Shown here one piece after another: positions 38,528 to 47,446 of a stretch of 54,428 bases of DNA (position 1 is the stretch's first letter; each line of letters begins with the position of its first letter). The notes below the pieces were generated by a model. That model saw only the letters and a program-made list of their open reading frames with translations. It was not told the origin of the DNA and ran no database searches. This stretch comes from Thermaceae bacterium (GTDB taxonomy: Bacteria > Deinococcota > Deinococci > Deinococcales > Marinithermaceae). Both the position numbers and the translations under genes were made by a program. The DNA lies in contig JALSMT010000049.1 in assembly GCA_026987375.1 (NCBI GenBank), positions 1-54,428 on the forward strand, given 5' to 3'.

Positions 38528-38905
38528 ATGAACGCTATCTACGACGCCTGGGTGCAGCTGATGTCTTGGATGGAAGAGTACGCCCAAGGGAACGGTTTGG
38601 TTTTCGACCACGAGGCCGACTTTCCCGAGTTCATCTACCGCATGCACAAAGACTGGCCCCTGAAGACGAGGGTAATGACGGTCTCGATCTCTAGCGCCAA
38701 CGACGAGCCCATCTTTACCGCTTCGGTTTCGCAACCTGGCGATAAGCTGCCGCACATAGGCCTGCGTTCGCCCGGGGCGCACTTGCACTGGCACGTTCAC
38801 GAGCACGGCGGCAAACTGCTGATAGACGGCGCGACCGAGTTAGACAAAGAGCGCCTTTTCAAGCTGATTGACAAAGCCCGCAACGACTGGATGGCGGCCG
38901 TCTGA
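38528..38905 (+). CDS. Unknown 125-aa protein with five alternating histidines
   Basis: No family recognised. Residues 85-93 read HLHWHVHEH, five histidines at every second position, so all would point to the same face of a beta strand. Earlier there is an acidic/aromatic helix (WVQLMSWMEEYAQ) and later a charged helix (TELDKERLFKLIDKARND). A metal or haem site is an obvious possibility but is inference. TATCAT (38516-38521) ends 6 nt before the ATG, supporting a leaderless start. The frame extends upstream and an ATG at 38465 with AAGGA is an alternative giving 21 more residues. Confidence 0.75.
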   Translation: MNAIYDAWVQLMSWMEEYAQGNGLVFDHEADFPEFIYRMHKDWPLKTRVMTVSISSANDEPIFTASVSQPGDKLPHIGLRSPGAHLHWHVHEHGGKLLIDGATELDKERLFKLIDKARNDWMAAV

Positions 38906-38916
38906 ACGGCGGTTCG

Positions 38917-38942
38917 GAAGAGCGCTCTCAGGGGCGCTCTTC
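38917..38942. terminator. Bidirectional terminator
   Basis: GAAGAGCGC (38917-38925) and GCGCTCTTC (38934-38942) form a 9-bp stem with an 8-nt loop, followed by TTTG. It serves the His-rich gene and the convergent DsbB-like gene. Confidence 0.75.
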
Positions 38943-39350
38943 TTTGACGTACCAAAGAGCTATAGAGATTAGTACAAACGCCGTCCAGGCCATCAGCGCG
39001 ATGGTGACGAAGCCAAAGTAGTTTACAAACTCGATGTTGCAGGGAATGGGCGTGGCGGCGCAGGCCGTGGGCTCGAAGCCGGGGATTTTTTGCTCGGCGT
39101 AGTGCAGGGTGCTAATGCTGCCGCCCACGAGCGCCATGGGCAAGGCGTAGCGGCGAATGCGGGCGTCGCCATAAAAGGTGGCGATACCGAGAATGAGCGA
39201 GAGCGGGTACATGAAGATGCGCTGGTACCAGCAGAGCTCGCAGGGGGTGAAGTGACGAATCTGCGAAAAATAGAGGCTGCCCGAGGTGGCTACGATGGCC
39301 ACCAGCCAAGCGAAGGCGATAAGCAGGAGGTTGCGATCGCGTGTGCTCAT
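38928..39350 (-). CDS. DsbB/BdbC-type disulfide oxidoreductase
   Basis: 140 aa, four membrane spans. Two redox cysteine pairs are visible: C37/C40 in PCELCWYQRIF and C97/C104 in TACAATPIPCN. This matches the short BdbC-type quinone-linked enzyme that reoxidises a DsbA partner. TAAGAT ends 6 nt before the ATG. The stop lies within the shared terminator. Confidence 0.92.
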   Translation of the reverse strand: MSTRDRNLLLIAFAWLVAIVATSGSLYFSQIRHFTPCELCWYQRIFMYPLSLILGIATFYGDARIRRYALPMALVGGSISTLHYAEQKIPGFEPTACAATPIPCNIEFVNYFGFVTIALMAWTAFVLISIALWYVKEERP

Positions 39351-39369
39351 ACAGCTATCTTATCCGCGC

Positions 39370-40287
39370 TCAGGCGCTTAGCAAGGCCTCTACGTACTCT
39401 CCGGCGTCGAAGGGCTGCAGGTCTTCGGCCTGTTCGCCCACGCCGATAAACTTGATGGGCACGCCCAGGCCGCGCACGATGGGCACCAGCACCCCGCCCT
39501 TGGCGGTGCCGTCGAGCTTGGTGACGATTACGCCGCTGAGGCCCACCGCCTCGTGAAACTTTTTGGCCTGCTCAACGCCGTTCTGGCCGGTGGTAGCGTC
39601 GAGCACCAGCCAGACCTCGCCGGGCTCGCCCGGCTCGGCCTTGGCGATGGAGCGTTTGACCTTTTTGAGCTCTTCCATCAGGTTGTGTTTGGTGTGCAGG
39701 CGGCCGGCGGTGTCCACGAAGAGCAGGTCGATACCGCGGGCGGCGCGGGCTTTAGCGGCGTCGAAGGCCAGGGCGGCGGGGTCGGAGCCTTCGGGAGCGC
39801 TGATGACGGGAATGCCGGTGCGTTCGCCCCAGAGTTCCAGTTGCGCCCCGCCGGCGGCGCGGAAGGTGTCGCCGGCGGCGAAGAGGACGCTCTTGCCGTG
39901 TTTGCTGTAGTAGCTGCCCAGCTTGGCTATGGTGGTCGTTTTACCCACGCCGTTGACGCCTACCATCAAGATTACGTGTCCCTTGGGCTGGACCAGGGTT
40001 TTTTTGGCGTCGGGTTTGAAGCCCAGCTTGCGCAGCTTGGCGCGGCGGGCGTCGGGCTCGAGCTGCAGTACCAGCGCCTGCTTGACGGCCTCGCGCAGGT
40101 CGCGCTTGCCGCTCTCGCGGACCTCCTGCAAGATCTCTTGGGCGGCCTCTATCCCCACGTCGGCGGCTATCAGGGCGTACTCCAGCTCTTCCAGCACTTC
40201 CTCGGGGTCGCCCCCCCAGGGAACGGCGCTACTGAGGGTCTGACTGGTTTTTTTGAGTCCCCTTTTTAGCCTGTCGAACCAGCTCAT
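39370..40287 (-). CDS. ftsY: Signal recognition particle receptor
   Basis: 305 aa SRP GTPase that docks ribosome-SRP complexes to the membrane. Short N-terminal region and N domain, then G1 GVNGVGKTTTIAKLG, the insertion box with DTFRAAGGAQLELW, G3 DTAGRLHTK, G4 TKLDGTAKGG and the closing GVGEQAEDLQPFD. There is no long acidic A domain. The start overlaps the gltX stop by 4 nt (ATGA). Confidence 0.96.
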   Translation of the reverse strand: MSWFDRLKRGLKKTSQTLSSAVPWGGDPEEVLEELEYALIAADVGIEAAQEILQEVRESGKRDLREAVKQALVLQLEPDARRAKLRKLGFKPDAKKTLVQPKGHVILMVGVNGVGKTTTIAKLGSYYSKHGKSVLFAAGDTFRAAGGAQLELWGERTGIPVISAPEGSDPAALAFDAAKARAARGIDLLFVDTAGRLHTKHNLMEELKKVKRSIAKAEPGEPGEVWLVLDATTGQNGVEQAKKFHEAVGLSGVIVTKLDGTAKGGVLVPIVRGLGVPIKFIGVGEQAEDLQPFDAGEYVEALLSA

Positions 40288-41735
40288 CGACCGTCCTCCA
40301 ACTCTTCGGCGTGTTGCAGGGCCCGCTCGATGCGCGCCAGAACCCGCTCTTTGCCAAATATTTCCAGCAGTTCGTACATCCCCGGCGTCGCCAGGCTGCC
40401 GGTGATAGCGGCGCGTAAGGGCTGCATTACCTTGCGCAGCTTGAGGCCTCTTTCTTGGGCGTACTCCTTGATGGCGGCTTCGCTCTGCTCGTGGGACAGC
40501 TCGGGCAGCGCGGCCAGAATATCCCGCACCTCTCGCAACTCCCTGAGGCCTTTTTTAAGTTCTTTTTCCGCCTTGGGGGCGAAGGGGTAGTTTTCGTCAA
40601 AGAAGTACGCTGACTTTTCCACGAACTCACTCAGCGTTTCGAAGCGAGGGCGCATCGCTTCGGTCACCTTGCAGAGGTAGGCGTCGCTCTCCCAGCCTAG
40701 GCCGGCGCCTTGCAGGAAGGGCTTCAGCCGCTCGCAGACCTCTTCGAGGCTCAGCACCTCGCGAATATACTTGCCGTTCATCCAGCGCAGCTTCTCCTCG
40801 TCGAAAACGGGCCCGCCCAGGCTGACGCGGTCCCAGCTGAAGGCCTCGATCATCTCCTGCAGGGTGAAGATCTCGCGGCCGTCGGGCATGGAGAAGCCCA
40901 TCGTCGCGAGGTAGTTGCGCAAAGCCTCGGGCAGGTAGCCGGCCTGGCGGTAGTAGTCGAGGCTGGTGTGGCCGGTGCGCTTGGAGAGCTTGGCCCCGCC
41001 GGGGGCGCGGAGGAGCGGCAGGTGGTACCATTTGGGTTCGTCCCAGCCGAAGGCCTGGTAGAGCAGCTTCTGGATGGGTGTGCTCACCAGCCAGTCCTCG
41101 CCGCGAATGACGTCGCTGACCTCCATCAGGTGGTCGTCCACCACCACGGCCAGGTGGTAGGTGGGGAAACCGTCCGACTTGAGCAGGACCACGTCGGGGA
41201 TCTCCTCGGCGGCAAACTCGATATTGCCGCGCAATTCGTCGGTAATGATCGTTGAGCCGCTATCCGGCGTCTTGAGGCGGATGACGTGGGGTTCGCCCGC
41301 GGCGGCGCGGGCCTCGGCCTCCTCGCGCGGGATCCTGCGCGCCCGACCGTCGTAGCCGTAGCCCAGGCCCTTTTTCTGCAGCTCTTCGCGAATGGCGGCC
41401 AGTTCTTCGGAGGTCTCGAAGGCGCGGTAGGCCAGGCCCGCGTCGAGCAGCTGTTGGGCGTAACGGCGGTAGAGCTCGAGGCGCTCCGACTGGCGATAGG
41501 GGCCGTTGGGCCCGCCCACGTCGGGTCCCTCGTCGTAGTCCAGACCCAGCCATTTGAGAGAGCGTAGTATTCCTTCTTCCGCTCCTTTTACGTAGCGCTT
41601 GCGGTCGGTGTCTTCGATGCGAACGATAAAGCGGCCGCCGTTCTTGCGCGCCCAAGCGTAGCTGAAGATGCCGATGTAGGCGGTTCCCACGTGGGGGAAG
41701 CCGGTGGGGCTGGGGGCAATGCGAGTCTTGACCAT
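40284..41735 (-). CDS. gltX: Glutamyl-tRNA synthetase
   Basis: 483 aa class I synthetase. The HIGH motif is PSPTGFPHVGTAY near residue 8 and the KMSKS loop is KLSKRTGH near 245. The anticodon-binding domain is C-terminal. It supplies Glu-tRNA(Glu) both for translation and for hemA. TAGAAT (41750-41745) ends 9 nt before the ATG. The middle of the gene (about 40700-41400) is more GC3-rich than its ends. Operon with ftsY. Confidence 0.96.
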   Translation of the reverse strand: MVKTRIAPSPTGFPHVGTAYIGIFSYAWARKNGGRFIVRIEDTDRKRYVKGAEEGILRSLKWLGLDYDEGPDVGGPNGPYRQSERLELYRRYAQQLLDAGLAYRAFETSEELAAIREELQKKGLGYGYDGRARRIPREEAEARAAAGEPHVIRLKTPDSGSTIITDELRGNIEFAAEEIPDVVLLKSDGFPTYHLAVVVDDHLMEVSDVIRGEDWLVSTPIQKLLYQAFGWDEPKWYHLPLLRAPGGAKLSKRTGHTSLDYYRQAGYLPEALRNYLATMGFSMPDGREIFTLQEMIEAFSWDRVSLGGPVFDEEKLRWMNGKYIREVLSLEEVCERLKPFLQGAGLGWESDAYLCKVTEAMRPRFETLSEFVEKSAYFFDENYPFAPKAEKELKKGLRELREVRDILAALPELSHEQSEAAIKEYAQERGLKLRKVMQPLRAAITGSLATPGMYELLEIFGKERVLARIERALQHAEELEDGR

Positions 41736-42040
41736 ACCGCAGGTATTCTACTTGAATAACGCTTCACGCGGACGGCTCGAGAAGTCCGTAGGCGGGGGTG
41801 TATTTACCGGTATTGGTATGGCCTGCAGCCGCTATTGGCGGCTATTGCCAGCAGATTGGTAACAGCTGCATGGTTTGCGATGGTGGCAATTACTGCCTGC
41901 AAGGCGTTTCCATACCGCCAGAAGAAAGGTTTACCAAATGGTGAGTTATGGTATGCTGCGGTTGCCAAAATACCCGATGCCTTGGGTGCACTTCTAAGTT
42001 TAGAAGAGCAACAAGGAAAGGGAAAAAGGAGGAGCGTATT
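41736..42040 (+). promoter_or_regulatory. Control region of the sugar-transport operon
   Basis: About 300 nt without a convincing gene. A promoter candidate is TTTACC (41930-41935) with TATGCT (41952-41957), 16 nt apart. Upstream, AGCCGC-TATTG-GCGGCT (41827-41843) is a perfect dyad, and ATTGG recurs three times between 41812 and 41860. These are plausible operators for a LacI- or ROK-type regulator, though no regulator gene is adjacent. Confidence 0.45.
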
Positions 42041-43333
42041 ATGGTTAAGAAGTCTTTCAAGATTCTGGCTATTGGCGCGCTCGTCGCCGCGGCGTTATTC
42101 GGCGGCGCTTTCGCCAAGCAAAAGGTGATCATCGAGAGCTGGCGCACCGATGACATGAAGTTGTGGAAAGACGTCATCATCCCCGCCTTCAACAAACACT
42201 ACCCCGACATCGAGGTCGTCTTTTCGCCGACCGATCCCGCGCAGTACAACGCCGTTCTCGACAGTAAATTACAGGCCGGCACCGCCGGAGACCTGATGGC
42301 ATGCCGCCCCTTCAGCAAGTCCCTGGAGATGTATAAGAAGGGCTACCTGGAGTCGCTAAACGACTTGCCGGGTATGGAAAATTACAGCGCCTTCGCCAAG
42401 TCGGCCTGGAGCACCGACGACGGCAGCGTAACCTTCTGCGTACCCATGGCGTCCGTAATCCACGGCTTCCTCTATAACAAAGATCTCTTCGCCAAGTACG
42501 GCTTCGAACCCCCCAAGACCTGGGAGGAGTTCATGGACCTACTGGCGCAGATGAAGAAAAAAGCCCCGGCCATCTCCCCGCTGGTAATGGGAACCAAAGA
42601 CCAGTGGGAAGCCGCCACCATGGGCTGGCACAACATCGCCCCTAACTACTACCACGGCGAAGAAGGGCGCAAAGCCTTTATGGCCGGCAAGGAAGGCTTC
42701 CACACCGACGGCTTCCTCAAGGGATTCGAGGCGCTGGCGCAGTGGGCCCCCTACCTGCCTCGCGGCTACAAGGCGGTCAGCTACTCTGACTCGCAGCAGC
42801 TCTTCACTCAGGGCCGCGGCTTTATTTACCCCGCGGGCTCGTGGGACATCGGCGTCTTCCACCAGATGAACCCCAAGCTCAACATGGGCGCATTTAAGTC
42901 GCCGCCGCCGGCGGGAGCCACTAAGAGCTACATCAGCGACCACCCCGACATTGCCATGGGCCTCAACCACGCCAGCAAGAACAAAGAAGCCGCCAAGAAG
43001 TTCCTGGCTTGGCTGACCACCGAAGAATTCGCCAGCCTCTACGGCAACGCCCTTCCGGGCTTCTTCCCGCTGCACAGCTACAACATCAAGATCAACGACC
43101 CCGTCGCCAACGAGTTCCTTTCCTGGCGCCAGAGCAGCGAAAGCACCTTCCGCATGACCTACTACAAGCTCTCGGCTCACAAGCCCGACGCCGAGACCGA
43201 CCTGTGGACGGCTTCGGTGGCTGTTCTCAACGGCAAGCAGAGCCCCCAGGAAGCGGCCAAGTGGATAGAGTGCCGCCTGGCCTCTTGGTACAAGCCGCAC
43301 GCTCACTTCTATAGCGAGCTGAATTGTAAGTAG
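42041..43333 (+). CDS. Carbohydrate ABC transporter substrate-binding protein
   Basis: 430 aa. Signal peptide with basic start and hydrophobic core, cleavage likely after AFA (25). It is not a lipoprotein, as there is no lipobox Cys. It is a family 1 sugar-binding fold: WRTDDMKLWKDVIIPAFNKH, LYNKDLFAKYGFEPPKTWEE and FIYPAGSWDIGVF are typical. AAGGAGGA precedes the ATG at 42041. It leads a transporter and dehydrogenase operon; the sugar is unknown. Confidence 0.93.
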   Translation: MVKKSFKILAIGALVAAALFGGAFAKQKVIIESWRTDDMKLWKDVIIPAFNKHYPDIEVVFSPTDPAQYNAVLDSKLQAGTAGDLMACRPFSKSLEMYKKGYLESLNDLPGMENYSAFAKSAWSTDDGSVTFCVPMASVIHGFLYNKDLFAKYGFEPPKTWEEFMDLLAQMKKKAPAISPLVMGTKDQWEAATMGWHNIAPNYYHGEEGRKAFMAGKEGFHTDGFLKGFEALAQWAPYLPRGYKAVSYSDSQQLFTQGRGFIYPAGSWDIGVFHQMNPKLNMGAFKSPPPAGATKSYISDHPDIAMGLNHASKNKEAAKKFLAWLTTEEFASLYGNALPGFFPLHSYNIKINDPVANEFLSWRQSSESTFRMTYYKLSAHKPDAETDLWTASVAVLNGKQSPQEAAKWIECRLASWYKPHAHFYSELNCK

Positions 43334-43342
43334 ACACGTAAC

Positions 43343-43374
43343 AACCACCCTGGAGAGCTTTCTCCAGGGTGGTT
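43343..43374 (+). terminator. Intra-operon hairpin after the binding-protein gene
   Basis: A perfect 14-bp stem (43343-43356 with 43361-43374) closes a GCTT loop between the binding-protein gene and the first permease. There is no long T run. It probably stabilises the upstream mRNA and lowers read-through, giving excess binding protein. Confidence 0.65.
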
Positions 43375-43420
43375 GGTCTCTTTAGAAGCGACCATACTCG
43401 CCCAAGAACGGGAGCTGTTG

Positions 43421-44341
43421 ATGAGGCGAAAACCATTCCCCTGGCACATCACCGTCTTTCTCGCCCCAGCGGTAGTAATCTACACGGTAATAATGATCTA
43501 TCCAATGATCGCCTCATTGGATTTTTCCTTGTACAAAACGATAGAAGGCGGCAAACACGTCTTCGTCGGTTTGGGTAACTACATTACCCTGCTGACCGAC
43601 CCGCTATGGAGCAAGCCTTTTTGGAACGCTTTCCGTAACAACGTCATCTTTTTTATAATCCACATGACCCTGCAAAATCCGATAGGGCTCTTCCTGGCGG
43701 TGCTGCTCGCCGCCAACATCAGAGGCGCGTGGATTTATCGCACCATCATTTTTACCCCCACCATCCTCTCGGTAGTGCTGATCGGTTTTGCCTGGAAGCT
43801 GATCCTGAGCCCTACTTGGGGCATATGGATTAGCTTTCTCGATAAAATAGGACTAGCTAATAATGACGTGGCCATAACCCTTCTCGGCAACGAAAAATCC
43901 GCTCTCATTACACTAGCTTTGATATCTGTATGGCAGAACATCGGCATTCCCATGATGCTGTTTTTGGCGGCGCTGATACGCATCCCGCCGGAGCTGCTCG
44001 AGGCCGCCCAAGTAGACGGCGCCAATAGCTGGCGGATATTCTGGCGCATCCAGTTTCCTTTGATAATTCCGACCGTGGGCATCGTCGCCATACTCACTTT
44101 TATAGGCAACTTCAACGCCTTCGACTTGATATACGCCGTACAGGGATCGCTGGCGGGGCCGAGTTTTTCTACCGACATCATGGGAACTTTTTTCTTCCGC
44201 ACCTTTTTCGGTTATCAACTGCGGCCCGGCGATCCTAACATGGGCGCCACGGTGGCCGGGATGATGCTTTTGATAATCCTGATTGGCGTCCTCATCTATC
44301 TTTACGGCTGGCAGCGGCGCATGGAGGAGGTGCAGTTCTGA
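43421..44341 (+). CDS. Sugar ABC transporter permease 1 (MalF/UgpA type)
   Basis: 306 aa with about six membrane helices. The EAA loop is LLEAAQVDGANSWRIFWRIQFPLI, which contacts the ATPase. I chose the ATG at 43421, with GGGAG 6 nt upstream; the frame is open earlier but passes through the hairpin. It overlaps permease 2 by one base. Confidence 0.92.
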   Translation: MRRKPFPWHITVFLAPAVVIYTVIMIYPMIASLDFSLYKTIEGGKHVFVGLGNYITLLTDPLWSKPFWNAFRNNVIFFIIHMTLQNPIGLFLAVLLAANIRGAWIYRTIIFTPTILSVVLIGFAWKLILSPTWGIWISFLDKIGLANNDVAITLLGNEKSALITLALISVWQNIGIPMMLFLAALIRIPPELLEAAQVDGANSWRIFWRIQFPLIIPTVGIVAILTFIGNFNAFDLIYAVQGSLAGPSFSTDIMGTFFFRTFFGYQLRPGDPNMGATVAGMMLLIILIGVLIYLYGWQRRMEEVQF

Positions 44342-45186
44342 TGAGCGGCAAACGCTACCGCTGGCTGCGCGTCCTTAAAACCGGCGCGATTCACGCAACC
44401 CTGTTGGCTTATAGCGCCCTGGTCCTCTTCCCGATACTCTTGATTTTGGTTAACTCTTTCAAGGCCCAGATGGCCATTTTTAATGAGCCTCTCAAGTTGC
44501 CGACGCCCCAGACGTTTTCTCTGGATGGTTACAAGACGCTCTTTGATATGGCCAACTTCCAGCACTACTTCTTGAACAGTCTGATCGTGACTGTGGTATC
44601 GCTAGTACTCATCGTATATCTGGGGGCAATGGCGGGCTGGGCGCTGGCCGAGTACGAGTTCAAACTCAACACCTTCATGGCTATCTACCTGGCGTTGGGC
44701 ATCATGGTGCCTATCCGCCTGGGGACGGTAGGGATCCTGCGCTTGCTAGCCGGCTGGCACCTGGTAAATACCCTCACCGCACTGATACTGGTTTACACGG
44801 CTATGGGGCTGCCGCTCTCGATATTCATTCTCAGTCGTTTTTTTACCCAGCTACCCCCCGATTTCAAAGACGCCGCCCGCATCGACGGGGCCGGGGAGTA
44901 CCGCATCTTCACGCTTGTGCTGCCGCTGGTGCGGCCCGCTCTGGGTACGGTCGCCGCCATCAGCATGATTCCCGTCTGGAACGACCTCTGGTTTCCCCTC
45001 ATCCTGGCCCCCTCGGAGAAGACTAAGACCGTGGTGCTGGGCGCTCAGGTCTTCCTGGGGCAGTTTTTGAATAACTGGCAGGCAATTTTGGCGGCTTTGA
45101 GCCTGGCGATGATACCCGCCGTCATTCTTTACGTAATCTTCTCCAAGCAGCTGATCCGTGGTCTTACAGCGGGCGCGGTTAAGTAG
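44341..45186 (+). CDS. Sugar ABC transporter permease 2 (MalG/UgpE type)
   Basis: 281 aa, six membrane helices. The EAA loop is FKDAARIDGAGEYRIFTLVLPLV. It completes the membrane channel with permease 1. No ATP-binding subunit follows, so a shared MsmK/UgpC-type ATPase encoded elsewhere is expected. The oxidoreductase gene follows after 14 nt. Confidence 0.93.
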   Translation: MSGKRYRWLRVLKTGAIHATLLAYSALVLFPILLILVNSFKAQMAIFNEPLKLPTPQTFSLDGYKTLFDMANFQHYFLNSLIVTVVSLVLIVYLGAMAGWALAEYEFKLNTFMAIYLALGIMVPIRLGTVGILRLLAGWHLVNTLTALILVYTAMGLPLSIFILSRFFTQLPPDFKDAARIDGAGEYRIFTLVLPLVRPALGTVAAISMIPVWNDLWFPLILAPSEKTKTVVLGAQVFLGQFLNNWQAILAALSLAMIPAVILYVIFSKQLIRGLTAGAVK

Positions 45187-45200
45187 TAGGGGAGGCGTAG

Positions 45201-46172
45201 ATGAGGGTAGGAATAGTAGGCGCGGGCACCATGGGCAGGGTTCACGCCGCGGCGTACCGCCGTATCGGCGTAGAGGGGCTAGCGGCGTACGACGTCGATC
45301 CGGTCAAACTGGCTGATTTCGCCTCCGAAGAGGGGGCCGAGCCTTTTACGGATTACCCTAAAATGCTGGCCGAGGTAGACGTGGTGGACGTTTGCGCGCC
45401 TACCTTCGCCCACCAGCAGCTAGCGGAGCAAGCCTTTGCGGCCGGTCGCGACGTTATCTTGGAAAAGCCATTGGCGCTTAGTGTCGCCCAAGGAGAGCAG
45501 ATTTTGCGTGCCGCCAGGGAGTCGGGCAGGCGCTTGTTCGTGGCCATGGTGGTGCGTTTCTTCCCGCAGTATCGCCGGGCTCGCGAGCTGGTCTCACGGG
45601 GCGAGCTGGGCAGGATTGGCGTCGTTCGCCTTAAGAGAGTTTCTTTCCCTCCGGCAGCCGCCTGGTTCCGCGACCCGGCAAAGTCGGGGGGAATGCCTGT
45701 AGACCTGATGATTCATGACCTTGATTACGCCCGCTGGCTTTTGGGTGGTCCGCGCAGGGTGTTTGCTCGCATGAGCAGGGGAGACAGAGCCAGTGCGCTC
45801 GAGCACGTCCAGGCTACTCTCGCCTACGACGACGGCGCAATGGTCTTTGTCGAGGGGGGCTGGGCCTACCCGCCGGGTTATTTCCGCACCTCGCTGGACA
45901 TAGCCGGAGATAAGGGGTTGATCGAGTGGAGCTCTGACCAGCCTGTGCCGCTAGATACGCTGCTCCCCAAGGACGCGCCGCCCCCAAAGCTGGGTTTGCC
46001 GATGGCCGGATTGGAAGAGAATCCCTACGAGACGGAATTGCGGCATGCCCTATCCGCCTTTGATAGTGGAGAGCCCTTTGCGGTTGCCCCGCAGGAGGCG
46101 CTAGAGGCGCTGCGCTTGGCGATAGCGGTTAGAGAAAGTGCGCTAAGCGAGAGTGTTGTGGAGGTGGCCTGA
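45201..46172 (+). CDS. Gfo/Idh/MocA-family oxidoreductase 1
   Basis: 323 aa NAD(P)-dependent sugar or inositol dehydrogenase fold. The nucleotide motif is VGIVGAGTMGRVHAAAY (3-19), the EKP signature is VILEKPLALS, and a catalytic His-Asp stretch is GGMPVDLMIHDLDYARWLLG. GGGGAGG precedes the ATG. It probably acts on the imported sugar or its derivative. It overlaps the second paralogue by one base. Confidence 0.92.
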   Translation: MRVGIVGAGTMGRVHAAAYRRIGVEGLAAYDVDPVKLADFASEEGAEPFTDYPKMLAEVDVVDVCAPTFAHQQLAEQAFAAGRDVILEKPLALSVAQGEQILRAARESGRRLFVAMVVRFFPQYRRARELVSRGELGRIGVVRLKRVSFPPAAAWFRDPAKSGGMPVDLMIHDLDYARWLLGGPRRVFARMSRGDRASALEHVQATLAYDDGAMVFVEGGWAYPPGYFRTSLDIAGDKGLIEWSSDQPVPLDTLLPKDAPPPKLGLPMAGLEENPYETELRHALSAFDSGEPFAVAPQEALEALRLAIAVRESALSESVVEVA

Positions 46173-47173
46173 TGCGCATCGGAATAATGAGCTTCGCCCA
46201 CCTGCATGCGGAGGGGTACGTGCAGAATTTGCGGCGCATTCCCGGCGTGGAGGTCATTGGTTTTTCTGACACCGACTCCGAGAGGGGCCGGCGCTTCAGC
46301 CAGGCCTACGGGCTGCGCTGGTTTTGGACCCACGAAGACCTGCTCGCCGAGCGCCCCGACGCAGTGATCGTCACCTCCGAGAACGCACGCCACCGCGAGC
46401 TCGTCGAGCTTGCGGCGCAGGCCGGCGCACACGTGCTTTGCGAGAAACCCATCGCCACCACGGTCGAGGACGCCCTTGCCATGAAGGCGGTGGTGGAGGA
46501 GGCGGGGGTGCGTTTCATGACCGCATTCCCCATGCGCTTTTCGCCGGCTTTGCAGACGGCGCGGGAGATGGTGCAGAGTGGCGAGCTGGGGAGCGTGCTG
46601 GCGGTAGTGGGGGTTAATCACAGCGAAAACCCCAAGCATCACCGCGCTTGGTTCGCCCAAAAAGACCTAGCGGGGGGCGGCGCGGTAATAGACCACACCG
46701 TACACCTGGCGGATCTCTATCGCTGGATATTCGACTGCGAGGTAGCCGACGTATACGCCGAGGTGTCCAACCCCTTCGACCCGGAGGTAGATACGGACAC
46801 CGCCGGCGTTTTGCAGCTTAGGCTACAAAACGGAGTCGCCGCCAGTATTGACGCCAGCTGGAGCAGGCCCGCTGAGTACCCGCGTTGGGGGCATCTTAAG
46901 ATGGAGATACTGGGAGAAAAGGGAGCGTTGCTAGTGGACGCCTTCGCTGGTCACCTCAACGTCTGGCGCAAAACCGCTGGTCGCAGCTACGAGTGGCTGG
47001 GTTATCACCCCGACCCCAATCAGGCGATGATCAGGGCTTTCGTCAAGAGCGTCGCCGCCAAGAAAGAGCCGTCTGTTACCTGGCGCGACGGTTTTGAAGC
47101 GATGCGCGTGGCTCTCGCCGCCTACGTTTCGGCTTCGGAAAAGAGGAGGGTAGATCCAACCATGCTCAGGTAA
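46172..47173 (+). CDS. Gfo/Idh/MocA-family oxidoreductase 2
   Basis: 333 aa paralogue of the preceding enzyme. EKP signature VLCEKPIATT, catalytic region GGGAVIDHTVHLADLYRWI. The N-terminal Rossmann motif is altered: after RIGIMSFAHLHAEGYVQN there is no GxGxxG, so cofactor binding may differ from copy 1. Two such enzymes in tandem often act sequentially in oxidation and re-reduction of sugar derivatives. Substrate unknown. Confidence 0.9.
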   Translation: MRIGIMSFAHLHAEGYVQNLRRIPGVEVIGFSDTDSERGRRFSQAYGLRWFWTHEDLLAERPDAVIVTSENARHRELVELAAQAGAHVLCEKPIATTVEDALAMKAVVEEAGVRFMTAFPMRFSPALQTAREMVQSGELGSVLAVVGVNHSENPKHHRAWFAQKDLAGGGAVIDHTVHLADLYRWIFDCEVADVYAEVSNPFDPEVDTDTAGVLQLRLQNGVAASIDASWSRPAEYPRWGHLKMEILGEKGALLVDAFAGHLNVWRKTAGRSYEWLGYHPDPNQAMIRAFVKSVAAKKEPSVTWRDGFEAMRVALAAYVSASEKRRVDPTMLR

Positions 47174-47446
47174 ACGTCGTTCGCTCTCTCGGCCTCTACA
47201 TAGGAATCAGGAAGGCTAAAGAGGGATGATAATAGCGTGACCCCAGGCACATATCATCGCAGCCCTTATGAGTTTTAGGAGCGGTCGGCGTTTTCGTGAG
47301 CGGGGCGGCTGCTCTGAGCGCAACAGAAAAAGCAGGTGATTTCCAGATGTTTGCTAAGCTATCATTGTGGTAGGTGCAGTTATTACCAGCTATCCAGCGG
47401 CCTGGCTAAATTATAAAGTCAGTCTTGGCTGGACGAAGGCGGACTT
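47174..47446. other. Gene-free gap before the TIM-barrel lipoprotein gene
   Basis: I see no ORF. GATGATA (47225-47231) and TATCATC (47252-47258) form a 7-bp stem with a 20-nt loop that could be a weak terminator. TATAAA (47412-47417) may be the -10 of the next gene; no convincing -35 accompanies it. Confidence 0.35.

Noticed and set aside
41835-42128. Plus-strand frame across the sugar-operon control region
   Set aside because: Starts at a TTG without signals and runs out of frame into the binding-protein gene; the region looks regulatory.
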